Part shown: one piece after another, positions 27,092 through 33,637 of the stretch
How positions within the stretch are numbered: the first letter of the stretch is position 1
Layout of the letters: each line of letters starts with the position of its first letter
NCBI GenBank assembly: GCA_019347945.1
Contig: JAHWKK010000021.1
Location: 1-64,000 of the forward strand
DNA: 64,000 nt
Direction: 5' to 3'
Origin: Acidobacteriota bacterium
GTDB lineage: Bacteria > Acidobacteriota > Thermoanaerobaculia > Gp7-AA8 > JAHWKK01
Notes under the pieces: model-generated
Seen by the model: only the letters and a program-made list of their open reading frames with translations
Told to the model about the DNA's origin: nothing
The model's database searches: none
Program-made: the position numbers and the translations under genes

Positions 27092-27132
27092 GCTGTTGCA
27101 CGAGTGGTACTGGCTGCTGCGACGGAGATTGA
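27088..27132 (+). CDS. 14-residue cysteine-pair micropeptide coupled to the ArsR-type gene
   Basis: ATG at 27088 sits in an ATGA overlap with the repressor's stop codon and is preceded by a strong GAAAGGAG ribosome site seven bases away. The 14-codon frame encodes MSCCTSGTGCCDGD and ends in TGA. Two CC pairs in a flexible Gly/Ser/Thr context are well suited to thiol metal ligation. The coupled start, the strong site and the CC pairs that echo those of the repressor argue for a real peptide rather than chance. A very short leader-like peptide or the remnant of a deleted gene are alternatives. Confidence 0.55.
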   Translation: MSCCTSGTGCCDGD

Positions 27133-27153
27133 GCCTCCGTTTTGATTCGAAAT

Positions 27154-27846
27154 TCAGCCGGAGAGGCGCCCTCCGGCTGTCGATTCGAGCTCTGCTGCAG
27201 CAATCCCCAGTGTTCGGGCCTGTTCGATGAAATCGGACGGGAGCGGAGCCGCGATCACCAGGTCCTCGCCCGATCTGGGATGCTTCATCGTCAGCCGCAA
27301 TGCGTGAAGCATCGGCCGGATCTCGTCGTCCCGAGTACCGTAGAGCCAGTCTCCGATCAGCGGATGACCGACGGCCGCGAGATGGACGCGGATCTGATGA
27401 GTCCTGCCGGTATGGAGGGTGAGCTCGAGAACCGACGCCCGTCGAGAGCTTTTCAGCGGCCGCAGGCTCGTGGTCGCGCGCCTTCCGTGGGGCCGCACCC
27501 CGAAGGTAATCGGGCCGATCCTGGCAATCGGAGCGTCGATCGTCTGTGAGACCGTGACCTCCCCCTCGACGAGCGCGAGATACGTCTTGCGAATTTCCTT
27601 CCGCTCGAATGCTCGATTGAGCTTCGCGTTGAGCTCCTTCTGCTTGGGAAAGAAGATGACGCCGGTCGTTCCCCGATCGAGCCGCTGGAGGAGGTACGCG
27701 GTCTCTCCGGCCGTTTCGAGATGATGTCGGACGGCGGCATGGAGATCCGGCTCGGATGGATCGTGAGCCTGCTGGCTCAGCAGTCCCGCCGGCTTGTCGA
27801 CGAAGATCAGATCGTCATCCTCCCAGAGAATCCGGAGATCGCTCAT
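27154..27846 (-). CDS. RluA-family RNA pseudouridine synthase
   Basis: The 230-residue enzyme isomerises uridine in rRNA or tRNA. It carries the catalytic aspartate in LLQRLDRGTTGVIFF (family RLDxxTSG), the KTYLALVEG strand and TGRTHQIRVHLAAVGHPLIGD. No S4 domain precedes the catalytic domain. It is a short RluA/RluC/TruC-type enzyme whose RNA target cannot be assigned. The start overlaps the stop of the upstream NamZ-like gene by four bases. The stop codon is embedded in the junction hairpin. Confidence 0.9.
   Translation of the reverse strand: MSDLRILWEDDDLIFVDKPAGLLSQQAHDPSEPDLHAAVRHHLETAGETAYLLQRLDRGTTGVIFFPKQKELNAKLNRAFERKEIRKTYLALVEGEVTVSQTIDAPIARIGPITFGVRPHGRRATTSLRPLKSSRRASVLELTLHTGRTHQIRVHLAAVGHPLIGDWLYGTRDDEIRPMLHALRLTMKHPRSGEDLVIAAPLPSDFIEQARTLGIAAAELESTAGGRLSG
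27155..27179. terminator. Hairpin at the convergent junction after the micro-ORF
   Basis: A nine-base-pair stem (CAGCCGGAG with CTCCGGCTG) closes a seven-base loop. It lies 22 bases after the micropeptide stop and contains the last codons of the convergent pseudouridine synthase gene. No U-run follows on either strand, so it may act as a weak bidirectional terminator or 3' stabiliser. Confidence 0.45.
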
Positions 27847-29027
27847 TCGTCATACAGGAGGAACTCGCGACGATCTGCGGCGAACGTGGTGAGATCGTCG
27901 TTCCAGCTCTCGATCCAGTCCGCAAGGTCGCCACCCTCTTCGACGATGCTGCGATAGCGGTCCGTGCCGGCGAGAAGGTCGATTGCGAGCCGGTCGGCTT
28001 CGAACTCGTATGGCTCCTTCCTCCAGTCGAAGTTCTCGGGGTCCATGTCCCGCGCCGTCTTCACGCACCACAGACCGGTGCGATAAGGCTCGAACACCCT
28101 CCGATCGGTCACGTGAAGCTCCACACCGCCGCAGACCTTACCGGCATGCTTCTGAAACGTCGGCAGAAAATAGTGGGGACGAAATCGAATCCCAGGGAGG
28201 TCGAGGCGGTTCAGACGTCTGGCGAGCTCGAAGGCATCCAGCCATGGTGCACCGAAAAATTCGAACGGATGCGTGGTTCCTCGTCCCTCCGAAAGGTTCG
28301 TCCCCTCGACCAGGCACATGCCCGGGTACACTGCAGCGGTATAGACGGTCGGCATGTTCGGGGACGGAATCACCCAGGGAAGGTCGGTATCGCCGTACCA
28401 CATCGCCCGCTTCCATCCTTCCATCGGGACGACTTCGAGATCGCACCCGAGATCGAACTTCGCGTTGAAGTAGCGAGCCAGCTCTCCCGCCGTCATTCCG
28501 TGACGCACGGGAAGCGGGAACAGGCCGACGAAACTCTGATAGCCCTCGCCCCGAATGTTTCCTTCGATGTGAATCCCATCGATCGGATTGGGGCGGTCGA
28601 GCACGACGATCCGGACTCCCAGCGGCGCGGCGGCGCGCATGCAGAGCGCCATCGTGTAGATGAATGTGTAATAACGGGAGCCGATGTCCTGGAGATCGAT
28701 CACGAGGACGTCGAGGCGCCGGAGGATCTCCGGGTCCGGCTCGAGCTTCTCCCGCGTGGAGCCGTAGAGCGAATGGACAGTGAGGCCGGTCAGCGGATCC
28801 TTCGTGTCGGCGACGTGGTCCATGTCCTGAGCTTCGCCCCAGATTCCATGCTCGGGTCCGAAAAGCTCGGTCAGCTTCCAGCCTCGGCCGTTGTAGAGCA
28901 GGTCGAGCGAGTGCCTCAGATCGCTCGTCACCGCACTCTGATGGGTCACCAGGCCGATCTTGGACCCCATGATCGTATGCGGATCGTCGAACAGCACCTC
29001 GAGCCCGGTTCGTACTCTCTGCCTCAT
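27843..29027 (-). CDS. DUF1343 / NamZ-type exo-beta-N-acetylmuramidase
   Basis: The 394-residue protein matches the DUF1343 (NamZ) family, which removes terminal MurNAc from peptidoglycan fragments. Recognisable segments are GLVTHQSAVTSD, FGPEHGIWGEAQDMDHV, DVLVIDLQDIGSRYYTF, LDRPNPI and LVEGTNLSEGRGTTHPFEFF. There is no signal peptide, unlike secreted relatives, so it may act on recycled muropeptides in the cytosol. It lies 50 bases downstream of the thiamine-type kinase gene and may be read from the same transcript, but a functional link is not evident. Confidence 0.88.
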   Translation of the reverse strand: MRQRVRTGLEVLFDDPHTIMGSKIGLVTHQSAVTSDLRHSLDLLYNGRGWKLTELFGPEHGIWGEAQDMDHVADTKDPLTGLTVHSLYGSTREKLEPDPEILRRLDVLVIDLQDIGSRYYTFIYTMALCMRAAAPLGVRIVVLDRPNPIDGIHIEGNIRGEGYQSFVGLFPLPVRHGMTAGELARYFNAKFDLGCDLEVVPMEGWKRAMWYGDTDLPWVIPSPNMPTVYTAAVYPGMCLVEGTNLSEGRGTTHPFEFFGAPWLDAFELARRLNRLDLPGIRFRPHYFLPTFQKHAGKVCGGVELHVTDRRVFEPYRTGLWCVKTARDMDPENFDWRKEPYEFEADRLAIDLLAGTDRYRSIVEEGGDLADWIESWNDDLTTFAADRREFLLYDE

Positions 29028-29077
29028 TCATTAAGTCTCCTCGGCCGCCTGACTCTGCGGCTTTCGTACCGCCGGGA

Positions 29078-29596
29078 TCAGACGGAAAGACGCGCCAGTG
29101 AATCGATTGCGGTCTTCTCGTCGGCTCCCGGAATCTCGGCGAACTGGACCTCCAGCCCGGTCAGCAATTCCCGAAAGCGCCTGGTGATGAGATCCCGGTC
29201 GGCCTCCGGATCCCGAACGCCGTCGGGGATCATCTCCATCGAAGGGAGCAGCATGTAGAGATCCGCACGCCGCTTGCTCGCTTCACTCTCGATCCACTCC
29301 GGACACGATCCGTAGTAATGCCGCGCATACACAATGGTGGAAAAGAGATCCGTGTCGTGAAACACGATCCCTCCCCGAGCGGCTGCCACTGCTCGATCGA
29401 TCAGATGAATCTGTCCGATCGCGATCGGCGGGACGTCCCGTGCCTCGAGCGGTCTTCCCAGATCCCGGGCGTACTCGCGCGCAAACTCACCGCTCCAGAC
29501 GGTTCCAAAGATCTTCGCCAGCCGGGCCGCGAGCGTCGACTTGCCGCTGCACTCGGGACCGACGAGCGTCACCCGCCGCAGCTCCCGCGCCGCCAT
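29078..29596 (-). CDS. NadR-like P-loop kinase, candidate thiamine kinase
   Basis: The 172-residue protein resembles the kinase domain of NadR (AAA_28 type): Walker A GPECSGKSTLAARLA, then SGEFAREYARDLG, HDTDLFSTIVYARHYYG as the second acidic motif and YMLLPSMEMIPDGVRDPE with the lid region. NadR kinases phosphorylate nicotinamide riboside. This gene however overlaps a PnuC-type transporter gene by one base (TGATG) and lies in a TPP-riboswitch operon, so thiamine is the more likely substrate. The ATG at 29596 is used; the longer frame to 29818 lies inside the transporter gene. Confidence 0.8.
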   Translation of the reverse strand: MAARELRRVTLVGPECSGKSTLAARLAKIFGTVWSGEFAREYARDLGRPLEARDVPPIAIGQIHLIDRAVAAARGGIVFHDTDLFSTIVYARHYYGSCPEWIESEASKRRADLYMLLPSMEMIPDGVRDPEADRDLITRRFRELLTGLEVQFAEIPGADEKTAIDSLARLSV

Positions 29597-30210
29597 CACG
29601 CCGGCCGCTCTCCGATGAGGGTTTCGTACCCCGCCGCTGCTCTTGAATCCCGCAGAGACTGCTTCCATCTGAGGAATCCGATGACCGCGAGGACGAGCAA
29701 ACCGACGTGGAGAATCGCCGTCGGAATCAAATCGCGGTTGATGAAGAGAGCGACGTAGAAGACGTCGACGACGATCCATATGATCCAGCTCTCCAGATGT
29801 TTCTTCGCCGTCATCCATTGAGCGACGAGACTGAAGCTGACCAGCGTCGAGTCGGCCCAGGGAACCGCCGCGTCCGTGTACGTCGACAGAACAGACGCGA
29901 GCGAGACCGCACCGATCGCTCCGAGTCCGAGCGCGACCACCAGCGGGAACCGCGGAATTCTGGTCACGCGCAGAACGTCGGCCTCAGTCTCGCCTCGCGT
30001 CCACAACCACCATCCGTAGATCGCGAACAGCCCGTAGAGAAAGTAGAGCCCGGAATCCGCGTAGAGCCGGGCCCGGAAATAGACGACCACATACATCGCC
30101 GTACTCACCAGCGAGACCGGCCAGCACCAGACGCTCTGCCGGGAGGTCAGCCAGATCGCGACCGCGGTGATGATGGCCGCGGAAACCTCGAAGAGGGACA
30201 ACCCAGCCAC
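29596..30210 (-). CDS. pnuT: PnuT-like (PnuC-family) thiamine transporter
   Basis: The 204-residue membrane protein has six to seven hydrophobic segments and the family segments WCWPVSLVSTAMYVVVYF, YADSGLYFLYGLFAIYGWW and SLVAQWMTAKKHLESWIIW. PnuC-type proteins carry nicotinamide riboside; the PnuT subgroup carries thiamine and is known from TPP-regulated loci. The riboswitch and TonB receptor upstream favour PnuT. It starts one base after the receptor's stop codon and overlaps the kinase start. Transport with trapping by phosphorylation is the expected mode. Confidence 0.85.
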   Translation of the reverse strand: MAGLSLFEVSAAIITAVAIWLTSRQSVWCWPVSLVSTAMYVVVYFRARLYADSGLYFLYGLFAIYGWWLWTRGETEADVLRVTRIPRFPLVVALGLGAIGAVSLASVLSTYTDAAVPWADSTLVSFSLVAQWMTAKKHLESWIIWIVVDVFYVALFINRDLIPTAILHVGLLVLAVIGFLRWKQSLRDSRAAAGYETLIGERPA

Positions 30211-30211
30211 T

Positions 30212-32503
30212 TCACAGCCGCCAGTCGAGTGTCAGCGAAAAACTCCTGCCTGACAACGGGTAGTAGAAAGCGATGCCATCGATCGACCTCGAACCGCCCG
30301 AGTCTTCGATCAGAAAGGGATAGCTGTAGCCGCTCGGCTTGAAACGCTCTTCGTCGAGCAGATTGCGAACGCTCCACCGGAGGCGCATTCCGTCACCCAG
30401 CCACCGGTCGAGCGCGACATCTCCCTGGAGGTCAGCGATGAAGTACGCTGGTGTCACCAGATCCGGATTCCCCGTGTTGTCCAGCTGCGACTCGCTCACC
30501 CACCGCGCCAGGAGCTCGGTGCGCAGCCCGTCGTACGGCCGCCACTCGACTGCCCCGTTCAGGATCGTTTCCGGAGTCAGCAGTGGCTCGACATCACGAT
30601 GAACTATCGGGACCGTTTCGACGAAACCGAAGTTTTCGTCGTAGACGTCATAAAACTGCTCCCACTCGCGAATGCGATTCCGGCTGAAGCTGGATGCGCC
30701 ACTCACGCTCCAACGGTCGCTGAGCATCCAGTCCACCTCCAGCTCGAGACCTCGACGGGAGGAGCGGTCGACATTGCGCCGCGTCGGCAATCCGATCTCC
30801 GAGAGCTCTCCGGTCAGTGCGATCTCGTCGCGAAACTCCATCGCGTAGACATTTGCAGCGAGCCTCAGAGCTGCCGTCACGTGATCGACGCCCAGCTCGA
30901 CGTCCACGACACTCTCGGGACGGACGGCCCGCAGATCGTAACGGATCGAAGCATTGTCTTCGCCGAAGAGCATGTCGCTTCGAGCCGGTTCACGCTCGGA
31001 ACGTCCGATCGAGCCGTATGCCGAGACCGCGGGCGTCAGCTGGTAGCGGGCCCCGACTTTCGGATTGAAAAATGTCCAGTCGACACTACCGAGATCGAGA
31101 TCGCCGATGTACGTGAATGACGCCCATCTCACCTGGCCATCGCCAAAGAGGGTCCAGTCCCCCACCTTTCTCGAAAGCTTCACGAATGCATTCGCTTCAT
31201 TTTTTTCGGCGGTGTTCAGGTACTGGCGAGCGCCCTCGATATGAAGCTGATGATCCCGCGTGAAATCGGTCAGGTGGAACCCGACGTCGACGTTCGTCGC
31301 TCCTCTGATTTCGTTGTAGACCCCGATCAGACCAATCTGATGACCATCGATCGAAAACCGGAGCACCGAATCGGGCACCGCCACATCGAACCATCCATCG
31401 GCTCCGTTGTAGTAGGCGGTAGCCGAGACGGTTCGCGTCTCGCTCAGCGGGCGGATCAATTCGACCTTCAGCAGGTCCTGTCCGAAATCGTCGCGATCGT
31501 CGGCCCCGAGTGGATTGAAACGGCGATTCCCTTCGAGAATGTCGTCCTCGACCGCCAGATACGAAAGCTCGCTCTTCTCGTTTCCCGAGAATCCGAACAC
31601 ACGAACGAGGGTCTCGCCCACCGTCCCGTCGAGCCCACCCCAGAAGGCGACCTGCTCGACTCCCGAGTTGTCGCGGTAGCCGTCACTCTCGTTCAGGGAG
31701 ATGCTCGAATAGCCTCTCCAGTCATCGAGAAAACTTCCCGTATGCCAGGCGACCCTTGCGCGACGATGGTCGAACGAGCCGAGCCCGACATAGCCGTCGA
31801 TCCTCGAGTCATCGGCGGGAGTGAGCGATAGGAAGTTGACCGACCCGCCGAACGAAGGCGAACCGAGCGTGGAGGTCCCGACGCCCCGCTGCATCTGCAG
31901 CGAGCTCGTGTTCGACGCCAGATCGGCAAAGTTCGCGAAATAGATCGCGTTCTCGGCTGGATCGTTCAGCGGTACACCGTCCAGTGTGACGTTGATTCGC
32001 GTCGTGCCGATTCCTCGTATCGAAAAGTACGAGTAGCCGCTTCCACCCGAACCGGCGTCCGCCCAGCTCACAACCGAGGGAAGTCTCTCGAGAAGCAATG
32101 GAATGTCCTGTCCCCGATCGTTCTCGAGAATCTCCTCACGGGACATCTCGCTCGACGCTACCGGTGCCTGATCCGAGGCGCGGATTGCCGTGACGGTCAC
32201 AGACTCCCGATATCCGGCAGAACCCTCGAATCGAATCTCCAGGTACTCATCCGGATTGTCGACGCTAATCCTCTCCGTGATTCCGCGGTACGACACGGTC
32301 AGGACATCCACGCCAACGACGGGCAGCATGAACGATCCATCCTCCCCAGTGGTTCGTGTCACTCCCGCCGCACTGACTCGCGCACCTTCGACGCCGAGTC
32401 CTGCGCCGTCGATTACCCGACCGTTCAGTCCGCTCTGAGCAACGGACGAAAGAGAGAACGCGAGACTGATGCAAAGAAAAGAAAAAATCGAAAGCCGCTT
32501 CAT
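30212..32503 (-). CDS. TonB-dependent outer membrane receptor, probable thiamine receptor
   Basis: The 763-residue protein has a signal peptide, a carboxypeptidase-like regulatory domain (GLNGRVIDGAGLGVEGARVS, about residues 25-105), a plug domain (DIPLLLERLPSV, SIRGIGTTRINVTLDGVPLND, about 120-240) and a C-terminal 22-strand barrel ending FSLTLDWRL. The ATG at 32503 is chosen because GGAGG lies five bases upstream; the in-frame GTG at 32509 is inside that site. The TPP riboswitch in its leader indicates thiamine or a thiamine precursor as cargo. It is the first gene of the transport operon. Confidence 0.9.
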   Translation of the reverse strand: MKRLSIFSFLCISLAFSLSSVAQSGLNGRVIDGAGLGVEGARVSAAGVTRTTGEDGSFMLPVVGVDVLTVSYRGITERISVDNPDEYLEIRFEGSAGYRESVTVTAIRASDQAPVASSEMSREEILENDRGQDIPLLLERLPSVVSWADAGSGGSGYSYFSIRGIGTTRINVTLDGVPLNDPAENAIYFANFADLASNTSSLQMQRGVGTSTLGSPSFGGSVNFLSLTPADDSRIDGYVGLGSFDHRRARVAWHTGSFLDDWRGYSSISLNESDGYRDNSGVEQVAFWGGLDGTVGETLVRVFGFSGNEKSELSYLAVEDDILEGNRRFNPLGADDRDDFGQDLLKVELIRPLSETRTVSATAYYNGADGWFDVAVPDSVLRFSIDGHQIGLIGVYNEIRGATNVDVGFHLTDFTRDHQLHIEGARQYLNTAEKNEANAFVKLSRKVGDWTLFGDGQVRWASFTYIGDLDLGSVDWTFFNPKVGARYQLTPAVSAYGSIGRSEREPARSDMLFGEDNASIRYDLRAVRPESVVDVELGVDHVTAALRLAANVYAMEFRDEIALTGELSEIGLPTRRNVDRSSRRGLELEVDWMLSDRWSVSGASSFSRNRIREWEQFYDVYDENFGFVETVPIVHRDVEPLLTPETILNGAVEWRPYDGLRTELLARWVSESQLDNTGNPDLVTPAYFIADLQGDVALDRWLGDGMRLRWSVRNLLDEERFKPSGYSYPFLIEDSGGSRSIDGIAFYYPLSGRSFSLTLDWRL

Positions 32504-32511
32504 CTTCACCT

Positions 32512-32537
32512 CCGAGTCGTTTTGGCCGGAGACTCAG
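32512..32537 (-). promoter_or_regulatory. Possible Shine-Dalgarno-sequestering stem below the TPP aptamer
   Basis: On the minus strand CTGAGTC (32531-32537) can pair with GACTCGG (32512-32518), a seven-pair stem with one G-U that captures the first two bases of the GGAGG ribosome site at 32509-32513. This is the expected expression platform for translational control by ligand, though alternative pairing with the aptamer was not modelled. Confidence 0.4.
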
Positions 32538-32559
32538 AGATGATTCGCTCTCTTGCCTT

Positions 32560-32633
32560 TCCCTACGCCGGTTCAAACCGGATCAGGTTCTAAGGGTTTG
32601 ATCTCAGGCCCGCATGGGCCACCCCCAAGGCTC
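32560..32633 (-). promoter_or_regulatory. TPP (THI-box) riboswitch
   Basis: The minus strand shows the conserved aptamer elements in order: GGGGGTG stem, CTGAGAT (32601-32607), ACCCTTAGAACCTGATC (32581-32597) and the closing CGTAGGG (32561-32567). These are the pyrimidine- and pyrophosphate-sensing arms of the thiamine pyrophosphate riboswitch. It lies about 60 bases upstream of the TonB receptor start and should turn the receptor-transporter-kinase operon down when TPP is plentiful. Confidence 0.95.
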
Positions 32634-32726
32634 CCGCCATCCATAAGAACCCAACTCGATCAGAGTGCGGGTTGTTCCAGACTCCGTCTACACGACTGAG
32701 CCGAAGCGAATCGAAAGCTCACCGAC

Positions 32727-33230
32727 TCACTCCTCGTGCACGGTCTTTCCTGCAAGGAGGTCGAGGGCATGGGGAACGAGCTCGATCACCGCCTCGAGAT
32801 TGTCGATTGCTCCCGCGCGGCTTCCGGGAATATTAATGATGAGCGAGTCCCCGGCCGCCCATCCTCCCGCTCTGGACAATGGCGCCATCGGGGTCTTCTC
32901 CAACGAGCGGTCTCGCATCAGCTCACCGAACCCCGGAATCAGACGGTCTCCGATCCGCGCCGTTGCTTCGGGTGTCACGTCACGGGCGGAGATACCCGTT
33001 CCACCGACCGTCACCACGAGTCTGATCTCCGGCGTTCGCACTGCCGCGATCAGAGCTGCTTCGATCGCCTCGACGTCGTCGGGGACCACGACGGCATCCG
33101 CACAGTCGTACCCGCGCGAACGGAGATAGTCGACGACATCAGGGCCCGAGAGATCGTCCATCGTTCCGCTGCTCACACGGTCCGAGCACGTGATGACCAC
33201 AGCCTCGGGCTTCTGCGCCGGCCGGCTCAT
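32727..33230 (-). CDS. Molybdopterin adenylyltransferase / MoaB-type protein
   Basis: The 167-residue protein has the MoCF-biosynthesis fold: ITCSDRVSSGTMDDLSG, then VTVGGTGISARDVTPEAT and IPGFGELMRDRSL, which bind molybdopterin and nucleotide. It therefore adenylates molybdopterin before metal insertion (MogA) or is the related MoaB; the two cannot be separated from length alone. It is the last gene of a same-strand run and overlaps the preceding QueD-like gene by four bases. The TPP riboswitch transcript begins downstream of it. Confidence 0.9.
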   Translation of the reverse strand: MSRPAQKPEAVVITCSDRVSSGTMDDLSGPDVVDYLRSRGYDCADAVVVPDDVEAIEAALIAAVRTPEIRLVVTVGGTGISARDVTPEATARIGDRLIPGFGELMRDRSLEKTPMAPLSRAGGWAAGDSLIINIPGSRAGAIDNLEAVIELVPHALDLLAGKTVHEE

Positions 33231-33637
33231 CCTCTGTAGACGACCGAGTTGTTCTCCGTCTCTCGAAGCCTGATCTCGTCGAGTCGCACGCCGTCGAGCT
33301 CGCCCGATAGACGGTTCCAGAACGCTACGATGAGATTCTCCGCGGTCGGATTGATCCCGAGGAGGAAGTCGACGTCGACGTTCAGGTTGCGGTGATCCAC
33401 CTCGTCGATGATCACACGGCGGACCACGTCCTTGAGATCCTTCAGATCGATGACCATGCCGGTCACTGGATCCACCTGCCCCTTTACGCTGACCTCGATC
33501 GTGTAGTTGTGTCCGTGCCCGGCCGGGTTGTCACACTTGCCGAAGACTTTCTTGTTCCACTCGTCGTCGAAATCGTCGTTGTGCAGCCGGTGAGATGCCG
33601 AAAACTGCAGCCGCGCGGTAACCCCCACTTCAGTCAC
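33227..33637 (-). CDS. 6-pyruvoyl-tetrahydropterin synthase / QueD family protein
   Basis: The 136-residue protein has the zinc-binding histidines in FSASHRLH and GHGHNY and the catalytic cysteine in GKCDNPAGHG. EVDHRNLN and RLRETENNSVVY are typical of the family. It could be QueD (6-carboxytetrahydropterin synthase, queuosine and deazapurine pathway) or PTPS (biopterin synthesis). QueA is encoded in the window at 42330, favouring the queuosine role. It overlaps the upstream TPR protein gene and the downstream MogA/MoaB gene by four bases each. Confidence 0.9.
   Translation of the reverse strand: MTEVGVTARLQFSASHRLHNDDFDDEWNKKVFGKCDNPAGHGHNYTIEVSVKGQVDPVTGMVIDLKDLKDVVRRVIIDEVDHRNLNVDVDFLLGINPTAENLIVAFWNRLSGELDGVRLDEIRLRETENNSVVYRG

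Noticed and set aside
27130-27165. UGA of the micropeptide plus the following hairpin as a bacterial SECIS
   Set aside because: The downstream reading runs antisense through the pseudouridine synthase gene, and the hairpin lacks the recognisable bulged U and loop GU arrangement; the UGA is best read as a stop.
29596-30210. PnuC nicotinamide riboside transporter
   Set aside because: The family fits, but the TPP riboswitch leader and TonB receptor point to the thiamine-specific PnuT subgroup.
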